NCBI GenBank assembly: GCA_024867545.1
Contig: JANFNE010000075.1
Coordinates: 124,001 to 188,000, forward strand
DNA from: Phytopythium helicoides
Lineage: Eukaryota > Oomycota > Peronosporomycetes > Pythiales > Pythiaceae
Direction of reading: 5' to 3'
Length of the DNA: 64,000 bases
How positions within the stretch are numbered: position 1 is the stretch's first letter; the number at the start of each line of letters is the position of its first letter. Below the pieces are notes generated by a model. The model did not search any database and was not told where the DNA came from. It saw nothing but the letters and a program-made list of their open reading frames with translations. A program made the translations under genes and the position numbers. Positions 10,166-21,604 of this stretch are shown here, piece by piece.

Positions 10166-11095
10166 TCATGCATTTGTACTAGGCTTGCGAGAGTGCACTT
10201 CGGGTCTTGGAATGAGATCTGTGTCGAGAAAGTGGGCGGCGTTCCGTCTTCGTATGCGTCGATAAAACTTGCTGGCTGCTCGAGGCACGATCACCTTGTC
10301 GGTCGGCTCATGTGCGTAGTCACCAATTCCATAGATGGGGACGCCCATGTCTTGCACCGCTCGCATGCGTGTAAAATGTCTGTAGACACTCGAACGCACC
10401 TCATGTTCGCGAGGCGTTTTAATTTCGAAGATGAACGGGTCCAGGTGCTGCTGGAAAATATCCACTTCATTCTTGAGTGCTTGGAAGCGTAAAAGCCGCT
10501 TCTGCTCCTCCACAAGCGGCTGGGACAGGTTGGCAATGCCGGCGCGCAAAGCTGCAGACGCCTCTCGCCTCGCATCTGATCGTGCGGAAAGCGACAGCTC
10601 CTATCATGGTGTTAGATGTTGCTATCTAAAAGGAACGGACGCCGACGCAAAGCTCACCAAGGCACCTGTCCGGTCAATGAGCGCGCGGTAGGCATCAGTT
10701 AAGGGAGTCGCATCCAGCTTGCGAGGCTGCATCAAAGCGGAAAACAAGTCAGCTCTGACAGAAATGTGGAGAGCTGGAATTTTATCGACTGAGCTCACAC
10801 TCGACGATAGCGGCAATGAACGAAGGTTTGGGTGATTTGGAGACCGCGGAGACGGTCGGGGCGATGCGTTCGATCTGTGTGGTGCTGCAGGTTTGGTTCG
10901 AGGCGGCGGTCTTGGCTCCAATGGGACGTCGCCAGTCTCACGCCACGGTCCAAGAGCTCCATGGTGCTTCAGCCATAGAGATCCGTCCTGTCAGTCGCTG
11001 ATGAGCTGGTTGGCAACGAGCGATTGCGAACCCACCAAGAAGTCATCGTCGTCGGACTGGCGCGAGCCAGGCGGACTCAGTGGGATATCTCGCAT
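10166..11095 (-). CDS. Hypothetical protein, three exons
   Basis: Exons 11095-11036, 10987-10658 and 10600-10166 (introns 48 and 57 bp, both phase 0) give 274 aa starting MRDIPLSPPGSRQSDDDDFL. The N-terminal third is Pro/Ser/Arg-rich (PRPPPRTKPAAPHRS); the C-terminal half is helical and charged (LVEEQKRLLRFQALKNEVDI, then a FEIKTPREHEVRSSVYRHF stretch) and ends in a basic YRRIRRRN segment. I do not recognise the family. The splice junctions are supported by continuous frame and canonical GT/AG with a branch-like CTGAC. The gene is in the same orientation as the CRIPT gene upstream and lies 106 bp from it. Confidence 0.6.
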
Positions 11096-11201
11096 AGCGT
11101 TCGACAGACAAAGCCGACGCCAAAGCGACAAATGCGAGCGAATGAGTAAAAATACCTCTTCTCGCGGTTCAATCGGATCGATACATTCTCTCTTGCAGCG
11201 C

Positions 11202-11641
11202 CTATGAGGACATCTTGAACTGCTTGGTGTTGAGCACCTTCTTGCCGCACATGGAGCATATTCCTGCCAGCACCGCAGTCAGCTCCACCGCGGCTATACA
11301 AGAGCCGCAATGCAGCACGCACCCTTCTTGTACGCGCACTGGTTGCAGTAGTAGGCGCCCTGCGAGACGCCACTCTTGCACAGCCTGCACTTGCGCTCCA
11401 TGGGCGAGAACCTGCTCGCCAGCCACCCCAGTGGACACCATAAGCGAACGAACCTCTTCCGTCCTTTCTCCGCAGCCCCAGCGCCGACGCACCTCGAGGA
11501 GCGCGCGCGCTTCTCCAGCAGCTTGTTGCCGCCCACGCGGCGGCCGCCGTCCTTGCCGCCCACCGTGTTGCGCGCGCCTTCGGTCCACTTGTCGGGCACC
11601 GCGAGCTTCGACAGCTTGGCCTCGCACTTATCGCACACCAT
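11202..11641 (-). CDS. CRIPT: CRIPT (cysteine-rich PDZ-binding protein)
   Basis: Exons 11641-11493, 11411-11323 and 11263-11202 (introns 81 and 59 bp) encode 99 aa, the normal CRIPT length. It starts MVCDKCEAKLSKLAVPDKW, continues EGARNT, then CRLCKSGVSQGAYYCNQCAY and ends ICSMCGKKVLNTKQF. All CxxC zinc-binding pairs of the family (VCxKC, CRLCK, CNQC, CSMC) are present. CRIPT is a small conserved eukaryotic protein linked in other organisms to the minor spliceosome and to PDZ/microtubule contacts; its role here is not known. The splice sites restore the family sequence exactly, which makes the model firm. Confidence 0.93.
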
Positions 11642-11812
11642 GTTGCCTCCGGACTGGAAATGGGGAAATGAGGGGGTGCGCTCTCGACTAAGTTACAGAC
11701 GTGCATTGGTTTAGGTTTACGAGGATACTGAACTCAAGTTGTAGCACAGAACCAGATCATTCATTAGGTATACACGACCGCTGCGGGCGGCGCCATCCTG
11801 CTCGCAGCCGCT

Positions 11813-12446
11813 CTACAGGTCCTCCATGTCGTCCGAGGGCTTGGCGTGCGCCGGCGTGTACGCCTCGACCGTCTTTCCGGCTCCCAGCTCGGCCTCGCGC
11901 TGCGTGTACTGCTCCTGAGCCACGTCCTTGAGTCTGGAGCGAGCGGATCGGATCGGTCAGCGCCTTCCAAAGCCACAAATACAGTCGACAGCGTTCGCAA
12001 ACGCAGCGAGACGCACCTCCGCTTGTGCACCTTGGTCTTCATGTGCGCGTCGCGCGTGACGGCGTCGATGAAGTGGCGGCCGCACGGCGTGCAGTAGAAC
12101 TGGCCCAGACTGTCGTCCGCACCCAAGCGCTCCAGTCAGTCCGCAGTACCAGCAACGACAGCCAGAGGACGATACACAGCGGCCGACTCACCCTGGCAGG
12201 TCCTCGTCGACCTCGAACTTCATAGGCTTGCCGCGCAGCTTCTCGAGCTTCAGGTCATCCTGCAGCAGCGTCCACCTTTGGTCAGCCATAACTCCGCAAC
12301 CACTGGGCCCCAGAGGCCGCGGCCGACGCGAGCGCGCGCACCTGGATCTGGTCGATGTCGCGCGCGCGGCACTTGGTCGAGTGGCTGCGCTTGTACTGCT
12401 TCTTCTTGGACGCCGCGCGCGCCTTGCGACTCGTCGGGCCGCCCAT
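11813..12446 (-). CDS. BUD20: ZNF593/BUD20-like C2H2 zinc-finger protein
   Basis: Four exons (12446-12342, 12259-12192, 12109-12017, 11933-11813; introns 82, 82 and 83 bp) encode 128 aa. N-terminus MGGPTSRKARAASKKKQYKR, then ARDIDQIQ, then FEVDEDLPGLGQFYC and a single C2H2 finger (YCTPCGRHFIDAVTRDAHMKTKVH, in two blocks), and a tail ending SDDMEDL. Yeast Bud20 and human ZNF593 are pre-60S shuttling factors; the conserved DLPGLGQ-YC lead-in is only produced when the third exon starts at 12109, which fixes that junction. The role in large-subunit export is inferred from homology and fits the presence of KRI1 nearby only by coincidence. Confidence 0.92.
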
Positions 12447-12630
12447 GCCGTCCGGAGCTCTGGTGATGGCGCTTGGCTTGCAGGAGGCGCTGACTCTCGG
12501 CGCTGATTGGTTGAAATTGGGTGGACAGGAGGGAGTACAGCAGTTAGGTGACGAGCGATTCGAACATGTAACCGACTTCAATCAAGTCAAGTTTGGGCTC
12601 AGGAGCAGTCGATCTACGGCCCTCGGTCTT

Positions 12631-14162
12631 TCAGTAGCGGAAGGACTGGGCGACCAGGTCGGCGCGGATCTCGTCCTTGAGAGACTGGAAGATCGTCGGG
12701 AACGCCATCACGTCGCGCGGGTTCGTCTTGACCCACAGCGCGTTGAAACGCGTGAAAATGTCCACTGCAAATAGGCTTGGTTAGATAGGAAACTGCATCC
12801 TGCTGATCGTTGATCATATGACATACCGTAGACCTCGTGAATGGCCTCGACTCCGCGGGTGTCTCCGTCTTGGTCTCCACCACGCACGCGGTACAGCTTC
12901 ACGTCGAGCAGGCGCTCGCGGATCAAGTCGATGATGAAGCTACAACACAATTGACAGCCACAATCAGAAATGATACACCCAGTAATCCCCAGAGAACCCA
13001 TGTCATCTCCACGCACCTAGTCACATTGATACCGGTGACAGCGAATGGGTACCAACGCACGGGGTGGTTGGACTCGGCAAGCGCACTAACGGGAGAGCAA
13101 AGCAACCAACCACGTTAGCTCATATCGCAGGCACCTGCAACGACAAGCATCACCCACCGCTGAGCCTCGATCGCGTACTTCTCCGCAAAATAGTTGAGCT
13201 GGATCAGCGAAAAGATACCCATGCCGCGGAAGTCCGACATCGGGTCGGTTCCTGTGTGCACCAATGTCTAGTAAGGTCGCTGCTGTAAGATTCCGCGCAG
13301 CATGGACGCCAATCTGGCTTACCCTGAAATCCAATCTCTCCCCACTCCTTCGTGATCCGACCTCCTGTGCGGCGGACATTAGGCTTGAGCGATGACCACA
13401 GCTTCTCCAGCATTTCCTGCCATTCACAGAAACTCGGCTTAAGGTCTGCTGCTACTACAAGGACTGACGAGAAAACAGATTCGCCAGTACCTCATGCGTC
13501 TCATTGCTCGAGCTGTAGACCTCATCTTTGCGCGCGTTAACCAGCGCGTAGACCTTGTTCACGAAGCTCATCTGGTGTAGACAGGATCGGAACGCAGACA
13601 TCAACCTAGGAGTGGTACCAATGAGTGCCAAACTTGCATCGAAAGATCGAGCAGCTGCAATTGCACTCACGTAGCATTGTTCTCGTCCAGCTTCAGCTGC
13701 TTGACCATGTCCTTCGCCACAGGATCAATCTACAGGATCAACCACGAGTCAGCTCGTGTCCAGGCAAGCACGCACAAGTCGCCACCGCCCTCCTCATACC
13801 GGGAACGGTTCAAAGTCGAAGAGCACGTTGCACTGCTTGACGAGCGCGCCGGATAGCGCAGCACTCGTGCGGAAGCGCGCAATGCGCTCGTTCTCGTCCG
13901 GCTTGGCGCAGATGCGCTCCCACTCGCTCTGCCCGAACACCACGTGCCCTGCAAGCATCAATGCGCGTCAACAGCTCCGCCACATCGCGCGCCACATCTT
14001 CGGCCGTCGCGGCCGCAATTCTGCCGCGATAAGCGCCGGACCGCCGCGAGCGCCAAGCCAAAGGCCGTACGCACATATCGTGATCTTGATCCAGCGCCAG
14101 ACGCGCGTGACGAGCGTCTGGTTGGCCGCCGCCGCGCGCCGCACCTGCGGCCCCGCCGTCAT
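12631..14162 (-). CDS. ELMO-domain protein
   Basis: About eight exons. Reading 5' to 3': an N-terminal segment MTAGPQVRRAAAANQTL with a hydrophobic stretch (IKITICAYGLWLG), then VFGQSEWERICAKPDENER, then LVKQCNVLFDFEPFPI/DPVAKDMVKQLKLDEN, then ALVNARKDEVYSSSNETHE, then the ELMO core EWGEIGFQGTDPMSDFRGMG and IFSLIQLNYFAEKYAIEAQR, then SNHPVRWYPFAVTGINVT, and the end DEIRADLVAQSFRY at 12631. Junctions from VFGQSEWE onward are supported by frame and GT/AG; the first junction (about 13950-14000) and therefore the start codon are uncertain (an alternative ATG is at 14193). ELMO domains act as GAPs for Arl/Arf GTPases or with DOCK proteins. Confidence 0.85.
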
Positions 14163-14436
14163 CTCGCCCTTCTTTGCTTCTCCCCACTGTCATCAGAAAC
14201 CAGCGTCAGGAGCTACACTGACTACCCAGTAGTCACTCATACTTTATTGGCTGAAAGTATGATAAATATTCAACGATGATTGGCTATTTGATAGATTTAT
14301 GTTTGCCCATTACGTATACAATTTAGAATGAAAGACAGCAAGAGTAGACCATTTTGAAAACCGCGAAAACCGCCCCCGCGACTTTCGACGGGCGAGAACG
14401 GGCGGGCGAGCGGCGGGCCGACGAGCGCGCGCCTTC
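14163..14436. promoter_or_regulatory. Shared promoter region between divergent ELMO and CLASP genes
   Basis: The two start codons face away from each other across only 274 bp, so both promoters must lie here. The middle is AT-rich (ATGATAAATATTCAACGATGATTG region near 14258-14282) between two GC-rich flanks. No precise element can be named. Confidence 0.5.
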
Positions 14437-17400
14437 ATGGAGCAGACGGCGGCGCTGCTGGGCTCTGCGGGTACGTGTGTAGTGCACCAGCGTCTTCCGC
14501 GTCGATCGGCGCCGCTCCGGCGCGCCAGTTCGCTCTGTGGGCCGAGAACCGATCGCTGACGCTCGTTGCACTTTCTCCTCCAGCCATCAAGACGCGGCTT
14601 GCGGGCGTCACGGAGCTGCTGGAGCTGCTCAAGCGCTCGGACGGCGAGGATGGAGGCGAGGCAGCGCTCATCCCGCACGTGCTGCCGTGCCTGCGCGACC
14701 ACAACGCCAAGATCACGCAGTCGGCGCTCGAGATCTGCGAGTTGCTGGTGCAGCGCACGCCAGAGGCGACCGTGCGCTCCTACTTCAAGCTACTGTGGGC
14801 CGGCATCGTCGAGCGACTGGGAGATAGCAAGCTGCCCGTGCGCCAGAAGGCTGTGGACGTGGTGCTCGCGCTCGCGGAGACCTTGGATGTGGACACCATA
14901 CTCGAGAAGCTCAAGCTGTGCACGGCGCACAAGAACTGGCGGACGAGGGAGCAGGTGCGCTGCTGTACAATCTATTAGATAAAAGGTTTGCAGGCACTAA
15001 CCGTGTCGATGATGTTTGGCGACAGGCACTCTACGCTCTGTGGCGATGCCTCGAGGCGTACGACCTCGTAATTTCAAGAAAGAGCGAGGCTCTTGACGAT
15101 GTACGTGCATGGATGCTTGGGCCAGTCAATGCAACCTGAACTAACTAGTTTTGTGTAGGCACTACGGCTGCTAGAAGATCCGTCGAAAGAAGTGCGCGAA
15201 GCTGCCATCCAAACACTTGAGAAGTTCTATGCCTACGTTGGCCCAGCGCTGGTGGTGAGTGGAGGAGCTGAAGAACCCGGGAGCTGTGGAAGTGATCAAT
15301 GCACTAACATACTACTTTTTTTAGCGGGAGCTTGAGGCCAAGAACATCCGAACTGCGCAGATGAAAATGCTGTCAGATCGGTTTCAGTCGGTCAGTGTTC
15401 GGTCATCGGCACCTCAGAATGCGTACGACTCGGCAAAGGTGCGCAACATGTTTCGTTGAATCGCTTAGCGAAGTGATTGTTTATTCATATGAATTGATTT
15501 CCATAGGTTTTTACCTCTGACACATCTGGACAGGCTGGCGTTCAGAAAGACGCCCTCACTTCAATCCTGTCCTCGTACGACCTCCAGGTTGATTCATCAT
15601 CTTCGATGGCACGTTACCTTGCATCAGTTCGTAGTCGAACCATGAATGAAGCCAAATCTGCTGCTGCGGAGGTTGAGCGATCACCGTCGCAATCATCGAC
15701 GACAAGCAATACCAGCGTAGCAGACAGGAGCAGTGGAACACTCGGAGACAGCAGCGGCAGCGTGTCAATTTCTGACAAGGATGTGCAAAAGCAGATTGCA
15801 ACCATCTACGAGCAGCTGGAAATTAAAAACGATTGGACCAAGCGTGTGGAGGGGCTCAAAGCAATTCAATCACTCGCCCTCCAGTGTGCTTCAAAAGATC
15901 CGACTCCTGCGTTGACGGCGCTCTCTGTTGGTGTCCGGACCGTTCGGGAACGTCTGGGCGAGCAAGTGAATGATTTGCGGTCGTCTGTCTCGAGAGAAGC
16001 GTGTCACACGATTCATGTGATCGCCAGCGTCCTCCGCGACGACTTTAGCCAGCACGCCGAGTTCTTCATGGGGAGCCTGTTGAAAGCAACGTATGTGACA
16101 ATCCAGGTCATTTCGACTTCAGCTGATAAGTCAATTCGAGGGGTCATCAACTGTACTACGAACGGATACGCGCGCATCATTCCCAAGTATGACAGATCTC
16201 CTTTCTCGGATCGTATTGTTTTTCCATCACTAATGCTCAACTTGATTCCAGGTTCATGGATGGTGCACGGTCGCGCAACCAAGTGCTGAAAACTAATTGC
16301 GTGTCATACTTGACACTTACGCTTGAGCAGTGGAGCACGACTTTCCTGAGCAAGTACGTGAACATTTTACATGTTCTGCGTTCGTGGACAGTAAGAGTTG
16401 AGTGCTAACGGCTTGGAGGATACTTTTGAATTGATTCAGGCACACGGACTTTTTTGTGCCCAACTTACCAGCACTCCTTCAAGACGCAGTTGGAGAAGTT
16501 CGTGCTCAGGCAAGAAAGTGTTATTGGGCGTTCCACCATTTGTTTCCGGTAAGTGCTGTGTTCGTGTCACTTTGGATTGTATCGGAGTGCCTCAACCTAT
16601 TATCTAAACAGGCTGAAGCGAACGGAATCTTTAATCGTCTCGATGCCTCTACCCAGCGCAATCTCCGAGAAGACCCAGCACGAGTTGGCAGTGAAAGCGC
16701 AAGAAAGCTGCGACAAAGTGCCAACGATACAGCTCCGGTCGTTGAGCGCAGCAATGGCGCCTCCATTCGTTCTCGATTCACAAAAGGAGTTCGATACGCT
16801 CTTGCTGAATCGAGTGAGACTACCACAGCACCGGCTACTGCCCAGCGAGTTTTACAGACATCCGGATCAGAGAGCGCAAAGAGTTCTGTTTCCAGCTTTG
16901 GACCACGTCGTGTCCTCGGACCAAGTGGCTCAGGCTCGACTGATGATCCGATGGATGGTCGGTCCACGCGAATGCTGTCACAAGGTCCAAGGCGTATTGA
17001 GCGCGAAATGCGTGTCAAGACATCCGAGGATGGACCGGATCCCGCGAAGAGAACAGGTCTAGGAGCCGGGCCTCTGCGAGTTCTTAGCACACCAAAAGCA
17101 TCGGTCTCGAAGGCGCCCACCGATAGCGCGTTCAGCAATCTCCCCGACGTACCAAAGCCCCAGCGAATCCACGTCGGAGACCCCAAGAAGCTTCAATCTG
17201 AGTCAAGCGACGGGCCACCGTCTGATAGACCAAGGAGACTTGTTCGTGCGGCGTCTGGTAGCTCATTTGATGAAGCGTCACCACGCAACCACCCACGTAG
17301 CTCGGGCTCAGATGGGACCTCAGGGAGCGTAGGCTCGAAGGTAACTCCAGCATCGTTCAGTGTCCGCCAGTCAAGCAAACTTCTTCATGACCGCGTTGAA

Positions 17401-19248
17401 GACTCTTTGCTGAACCTGGAGCACAGCTCATGGTCGATCCGTGTCGAGGCTGTCGAAAGCATCGGAAAGTTTATTATGATGCAACTTCAGAATGCCAAGA
17501 AAGCAGGAAATGCCTCTACCAGTGACACCAACGTTGACGAGCGCATTCTCAGCGCCTTTGTCAAGCACATGAACGATGCCCACTATCGAGTGTCTCAAAC
17601 GGTACTGGGGTATTTCTTGCCTCTTATCCAGCTCTCGATTGTGCAGCCTCAGCAACTGCTGCCTCACTTGCGATCGATTCTGTCGACGCTGTTTCAGCGT
17701 GGGATCGAGACTAAAGAGAACGTCCGATCGTTAGCAAGAGAGAACCTGGATTTTATCGCTGCTGAAATGGACGCATCCACCCTGGCGAGCTTTGTGGTGC
17801 CGCTTTTGAACGAAGGCAGTAACATGAAGGTCAAAGTGGCCGTGTGCAAGTATCTGCAGGCGTTGTTGCCTCGCGCAGAGGGATATATGAAGCAGGGCAC
17901 GAACAACAACCACATGCGCTCGTTCCTGCTAAAGCTCGCACAGCTTCTCGATGGAGAAGTTCCTGTGTCAGTTGCGTCTGCGTGCAGCGACTTGATTGGT
18001 GTTGCCGTGCAAGAGTTTGCACCTGAGATGGAGAGCGTTATGCCCATGTTGCCTCCTTCCAAGCGTGCCATCTTAGGCAAGCTGTTGAAATCCCGCGGAA
18101 TCAACTTGAGCCTAGTGACTGGCGTGACACGACCGGGATCCGCCAACAACTTGAATACAAGCAAACAGCGCGGAGCAGACAACCAAAAGCCGGAGGAGTT
18201 GGTTTCAGAAGATCGACAGGGTGAGCGTGGTCGCAAACGAGAGTCTCCAACTGCCAACTCATCTAGTCCAGCACAGCAGCTCCAGAAGCGTCCAAACACT
18301 GCAGAATCTGGTGTGCCTGCGAACCCATGGCACGAAGACCGATCGCTTGGACTGACAGCACCGAGTCAACGCTCGCCTGAAGTGGTGATCAACGTTGCTT
18401 TGCGTGCTTTGGAGCAAAACAACGTGGACGATTCCGAGCATAGGAGGGTGCTGCGCCGGGTGAGTGTCAAAGCGTAAACTGTTCCCGCTTGAGGTTGTGC
18501 TGTACTGACCTCGTGCTGCGGATGTGATGTATAGCTTCTCGATGTCATTTTGCACCGGTTCGACGCCTTCTCGGACGAGCTTTTCGAGCGCACCTTTATG
18601 GGTCTACTGGAGGCCACTTGTGACAACGACTTTTACGCCCTCAGGGTGCTCCAGCAGCTCGTAGCTACTGGAGCCGCCCGAGTGGAGCCTTTTCTCGACA
18701 TTCTTGTTGACCGCCTGCTTGTCACGTTTGGCAAGCACCTGGACATGGTACGCGATATTTGTGCTTATTTCTGTTTCCTGCTTCATGTGGTGCTAATCTT
18801 CGCATATATTGTTATGCAGTCACTCCACCTCGTTGAGACGACTCTGACGGATGCACTGTCCGCTTCATCCGATTGCCAGCGAGCACTCAATTTGTTGGTG
18901 CCGTTCATCTCGAGTCTCGAGTGGCCGGGTCTTCTGGTCGTTCTTGGGCTTGTGAGAGCAAGAATCAGTGCGTGCGCACATCGCCCGGACCAGCTGCGAG
19001 CGTTCCTGCAGCAACGACTTCAACGCGAGAACCTGTTCGGCTCTCTCGCGTCTCTACTGAGGCATCAAGCCATGGATGTGCGCAAGGCAGCGGTCCAGTG
19101 TCTCGTTGCGCTGTATTTCGCGACTGAGCACGACAAGGAAACCATGCTCTCCAAATACCTGGACACGGAGCTGGACGACACGCGCAAGAAGCTCGTGGCA
19201 ATCTACATTGACCGCGCCAAGCGCGAGCGCCACCACCTCACTTCATGA
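14437..19248 (+). CDS. CLASP: CLASP-like TOG/HEAT-repeat microtubule-binding protein
   Basis: Eleven exons: 14437-14470, 14584-14954, 15026-15100, 15159-15254, 15325-15438, 15507-16186, 16252-16353, 16440-16548, 16612-18459, 18535-18747 and 18820-19248, giving 1356 aa in one consistent frame. The N-terminal array is TOG-like (LLEDPSKEVREAAIQTLEKFY). The second array carries the CLASP-type TOG signature (DWTKRVEGLKAIQSL, FMDGARSRNQVLKTNCVSYL). A Ser/Arg/Pro-rich basic linker (about residues 530-800) is the usual site of tubulin-lattice and +TIP contacts. A further HEAT array (WSIRVEAVESIGKFI, DAHYRVSQTVLGYFLPL) and a C-terminal helical domain (FGSLASLLRHQAMDVRKAAV) close the protein. CLASPs stabilise microtubules. 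Exon 3 (25 codons) is chosen because it restores the TOG spacing. Confidence 0.88.
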
Positions 19249-19979
19249 TCACCACCGGGGCGGAGGTACTTTGAGACTAAATTATTAGCGTGACACTGAG
19301 TCCACAGCGTAGACTGGATACCGTGTGGTGGTGTTCCTTCGCCACCACGATGTTGGCGTTGTTCTTGATGTCGACGCGTCCTGCGCAGCTAGCGCCGAGG
19401 CGAAACGCCTGTCACCTGCTCGCAATGGCCTTCCTCCGTGGGTCCGCGCTCCGGTGGGGGACACCTACTGAATCAACACGGCGTTGTCGATGGCTCGGGT
19501 GGTTCACCTTGCTTGAAGCAAGTTGCTTCGACTGGGTCTGACAGTGCAAGATTCGCCGAGCCATCTGGCCGCGGATAAGAGGATAGGCGAGCTTCACAGG
19601 CTGGGTGTCGCCGCAAAAGCCAGCCGAATAGGTCGCGTCGAGTTGAGCAGCGTCGCTCCCGGTCGTCGATGTCGTCGTCGGGGGAATCCGGCTGCTCGGA
19701 GGTGCGTGGCCCTGGATCATGAGCCGGGAAATGCGGCCGCTTGGACTCCATCTTGCAAATTCACGACTGAAGGGAAAAGCACCATGCGAGTCGTTAATCT
19801 GCGCGCACCGATGCAAATCAATCCCTTGCTATGCGTGTGAACCCATCTGCAATAGGACCGTGGTACAACTTCCCATGCTGTAGCGGTCGTTTTTTTCCCC
19901 TTTGGGCAATTTGGATGGTGTCGTGGGGCAGTCACTCTCGAAACGACCTGTTCGCATAGTAGCTGCCAAGGCGACAGCC
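19249..19979. other. Intergenic region
   Basis: About 730 bp between the CLASP stop and the first acyltransferase start. Short open frames occur on both strands but none has a recognisable domain or signal; no RNA gene was recognised. Confidence 0.5.
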
Positions 19980-21329
19980 ATGCGTGACCGCGTCGAGTAC
20001 ACGAAGCTCCGGCGCGGCCACGGCGACAGCGACGAGGAGACGGGGATGGAGATGACGGAGCGCTCCAAGGCGGCGGACGGCGACTCGAGCCTCGGCAGCT
20101 CCAAGGAGGCGACGGTCGTGTTCATCGCCGACCCGGAGGGCAAGGACAAGGGCAAGGCGGCAGCCAAGGCCAAGGCCAAGGGGGCCGACAAGCCCGCGAG
20201 CGCCAAGCGCGGCGGGAGGGGGACCATCGTGTTCCTCAACGGCCTGCGCGGGCTCGCGGCGCTCATGGTCGTGCAGCAGCACGCCAAGTACACGCCCGGC
20301 ATCCGACTCGGCTCGTGCTCGGTGGACGTCTTCTTCGTGCTCTCGGCCTTCCTGCTCACCATGCTCTTCGAGCACAAGGCGCGGCAGATGCTGGCCAAGA
20401 AGGCCACAACCAAGCAGTGGGGGCTCATGCTAGCAGACTACTTCTCCAAGCGCTTCTTCCGCGTCTACCCGCTCGTGGTCGTCGTCACGCTCATCCTGAC
20501 CTTCTTCTCCAACACGTCGCGCGAGCACTACTTCGAGATGCCGACCCACGATGAGCACCGCGAGTACAACGTCCTCAAGGTCATCACGTTCGAGACCAAG
20601 TCGCGCTTCTTCGTCCTCTGGACGCTCCCCATCGAGATCGCCTACTACTTCATCATTCCAGTGTTCGTGGCCGCCATCCTCGCGCTTCGCCAGCGCTGGT
20701 GGATGCTGGCGCTGCCGCTGTACGCGTGGATAATCTACGAGGGGATCCACGTGCGTCGCTGGCACCACCAGCCGCTCCGTCCGCACCTTCCAACGTTCGT
20801 CGCTGGCTCGCTCGCTGCCATCATCTACTCGAAGGCCAACCAGTACATCGAGGCCACCAACTTCGAGTTCAAGCTGTGGCAACGCGTGGTCATCCGCATC
20901 GTGGAGCTGTTCACGCTGGTGCTGTTCCTGAGCCTCGTGTTCCGCGGCCTGCTCTTCCACGGGTACATCAAGAACCCGTACATGGGGGCCGAGGGGTTCC
21001 CGTTCACGAGCGTGACCGTGTCTGCTCTCATCGTGATCGAGATGCTGCTGCCGTCGGCGCTGTCTCGCTTCCTGGAATGGAACTTCTTGTGCTACGCGGG
21101 CAAGGTGAGCTTCTCCATCTACATGCTTCACATGTTCGTGATCCACGACCGCACGGTCGAGCGGATCGGCAACAAGTACGACAAGTTCTTCGTCAACTTC
21201 ACGGGCACAATGCTGCTGGCCACGGCTGGCTACTGGGCCGTCGAGTATCCTTCTCAGCTCATGGCGCAGCGGATCAGCAAGGCGCTCACTCGCATCGGCT
21301 CGGGCTCCACACCACCGCCTAAGCCATGA
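19980..21329 (+). CDS. Acyltransferase-3 family integral membrane protein, copy 1
   Basis: Intronless, 449 aa. A cytosolic charged N-terminus (about 80 aa, Lys/Ala-rich) precedes the acyltransferase-3 (OafA/NodX/YrhL) fold of about 10 membrane helices. Family hallmarks: NGLRGLAALMVVQQH (87-101, with the conserved Arg and His), SVDVFFVLSAFLLTMLFE, YFSKRFFRVYPLVVVV (conserved RxxR), LPIEIAYYFIIPVFVAA and FLEWNFLCYAGKVSFSIYML. Such proteins move acyl groups, usually acetyl, onto extracytoplasmic sugars or other acceptors; the substrate here is unknown. First of three head-to-tail paralogues. The ATG at 19980 is the first in frame; a non-ATG extension to 19902 is not needed. Confidence 0.88.
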   Translation: MRDRVEYTKLRRGHGDSDEETGMEMTERSKAADGDSSLGSSKEATVVFIADPEGKDKGKAAAKAKAKGADKPASAKRGGRGTIVFLNGLRGLAALMVVQQHAKYTPGIRLGSCSVDVFFVLSAFLLTMLFEHKARQMLAKKATTKQWGLMLADYFSKRFFRVYPLVVVVTLILTFFSNTSREHYFEMPTHDEHREYNVLKVITFETKSRFFVLWTLPIEIAYYFIIPVFVAAILALRQRWWMLALPLYAWIIYEGIHVRRWHHQPLRPHLPTFVAGSLAAIIYSKANQYIEATNFEFKLWQRVVIRIVELFTLVLFLSLVFRGLLFHGYIKNPYMGAEGFPFTSVTVSALIVIEMLLPSALSRFLEWNFLCYAGKVSFSIYMLHMFVIHDRTVERIGNKYDKFFVNFTGTMLLATAGYWAVEYPSQLMAQRISKALTRIGSGSTPPPKP

Positions 21330-21604
21330 CGCGATCGTACGTCAGCTCGCACGGCCACCTCCATCCCCCCCTTCGATACATAAACGCACATTGAACCTCT
21401 CCCATACTCACTCCTATACCCGCCGCGCATCTGGGTGCGCCACGTGCCACTGTGCGTGGCCATCTGCCGCGTTCCCGCTGCTCGACGAGACCCGCGACGT
21501 CGCACTGGCCACTCGGTCTTTCTGCTCATTTGGTGCTGAAACAGCCCCCCGAGGTGCTCGCCCAGCTCAGCTTCAGTCGCCAATCCGCCCGATCGCGCGA
21601 GCCC

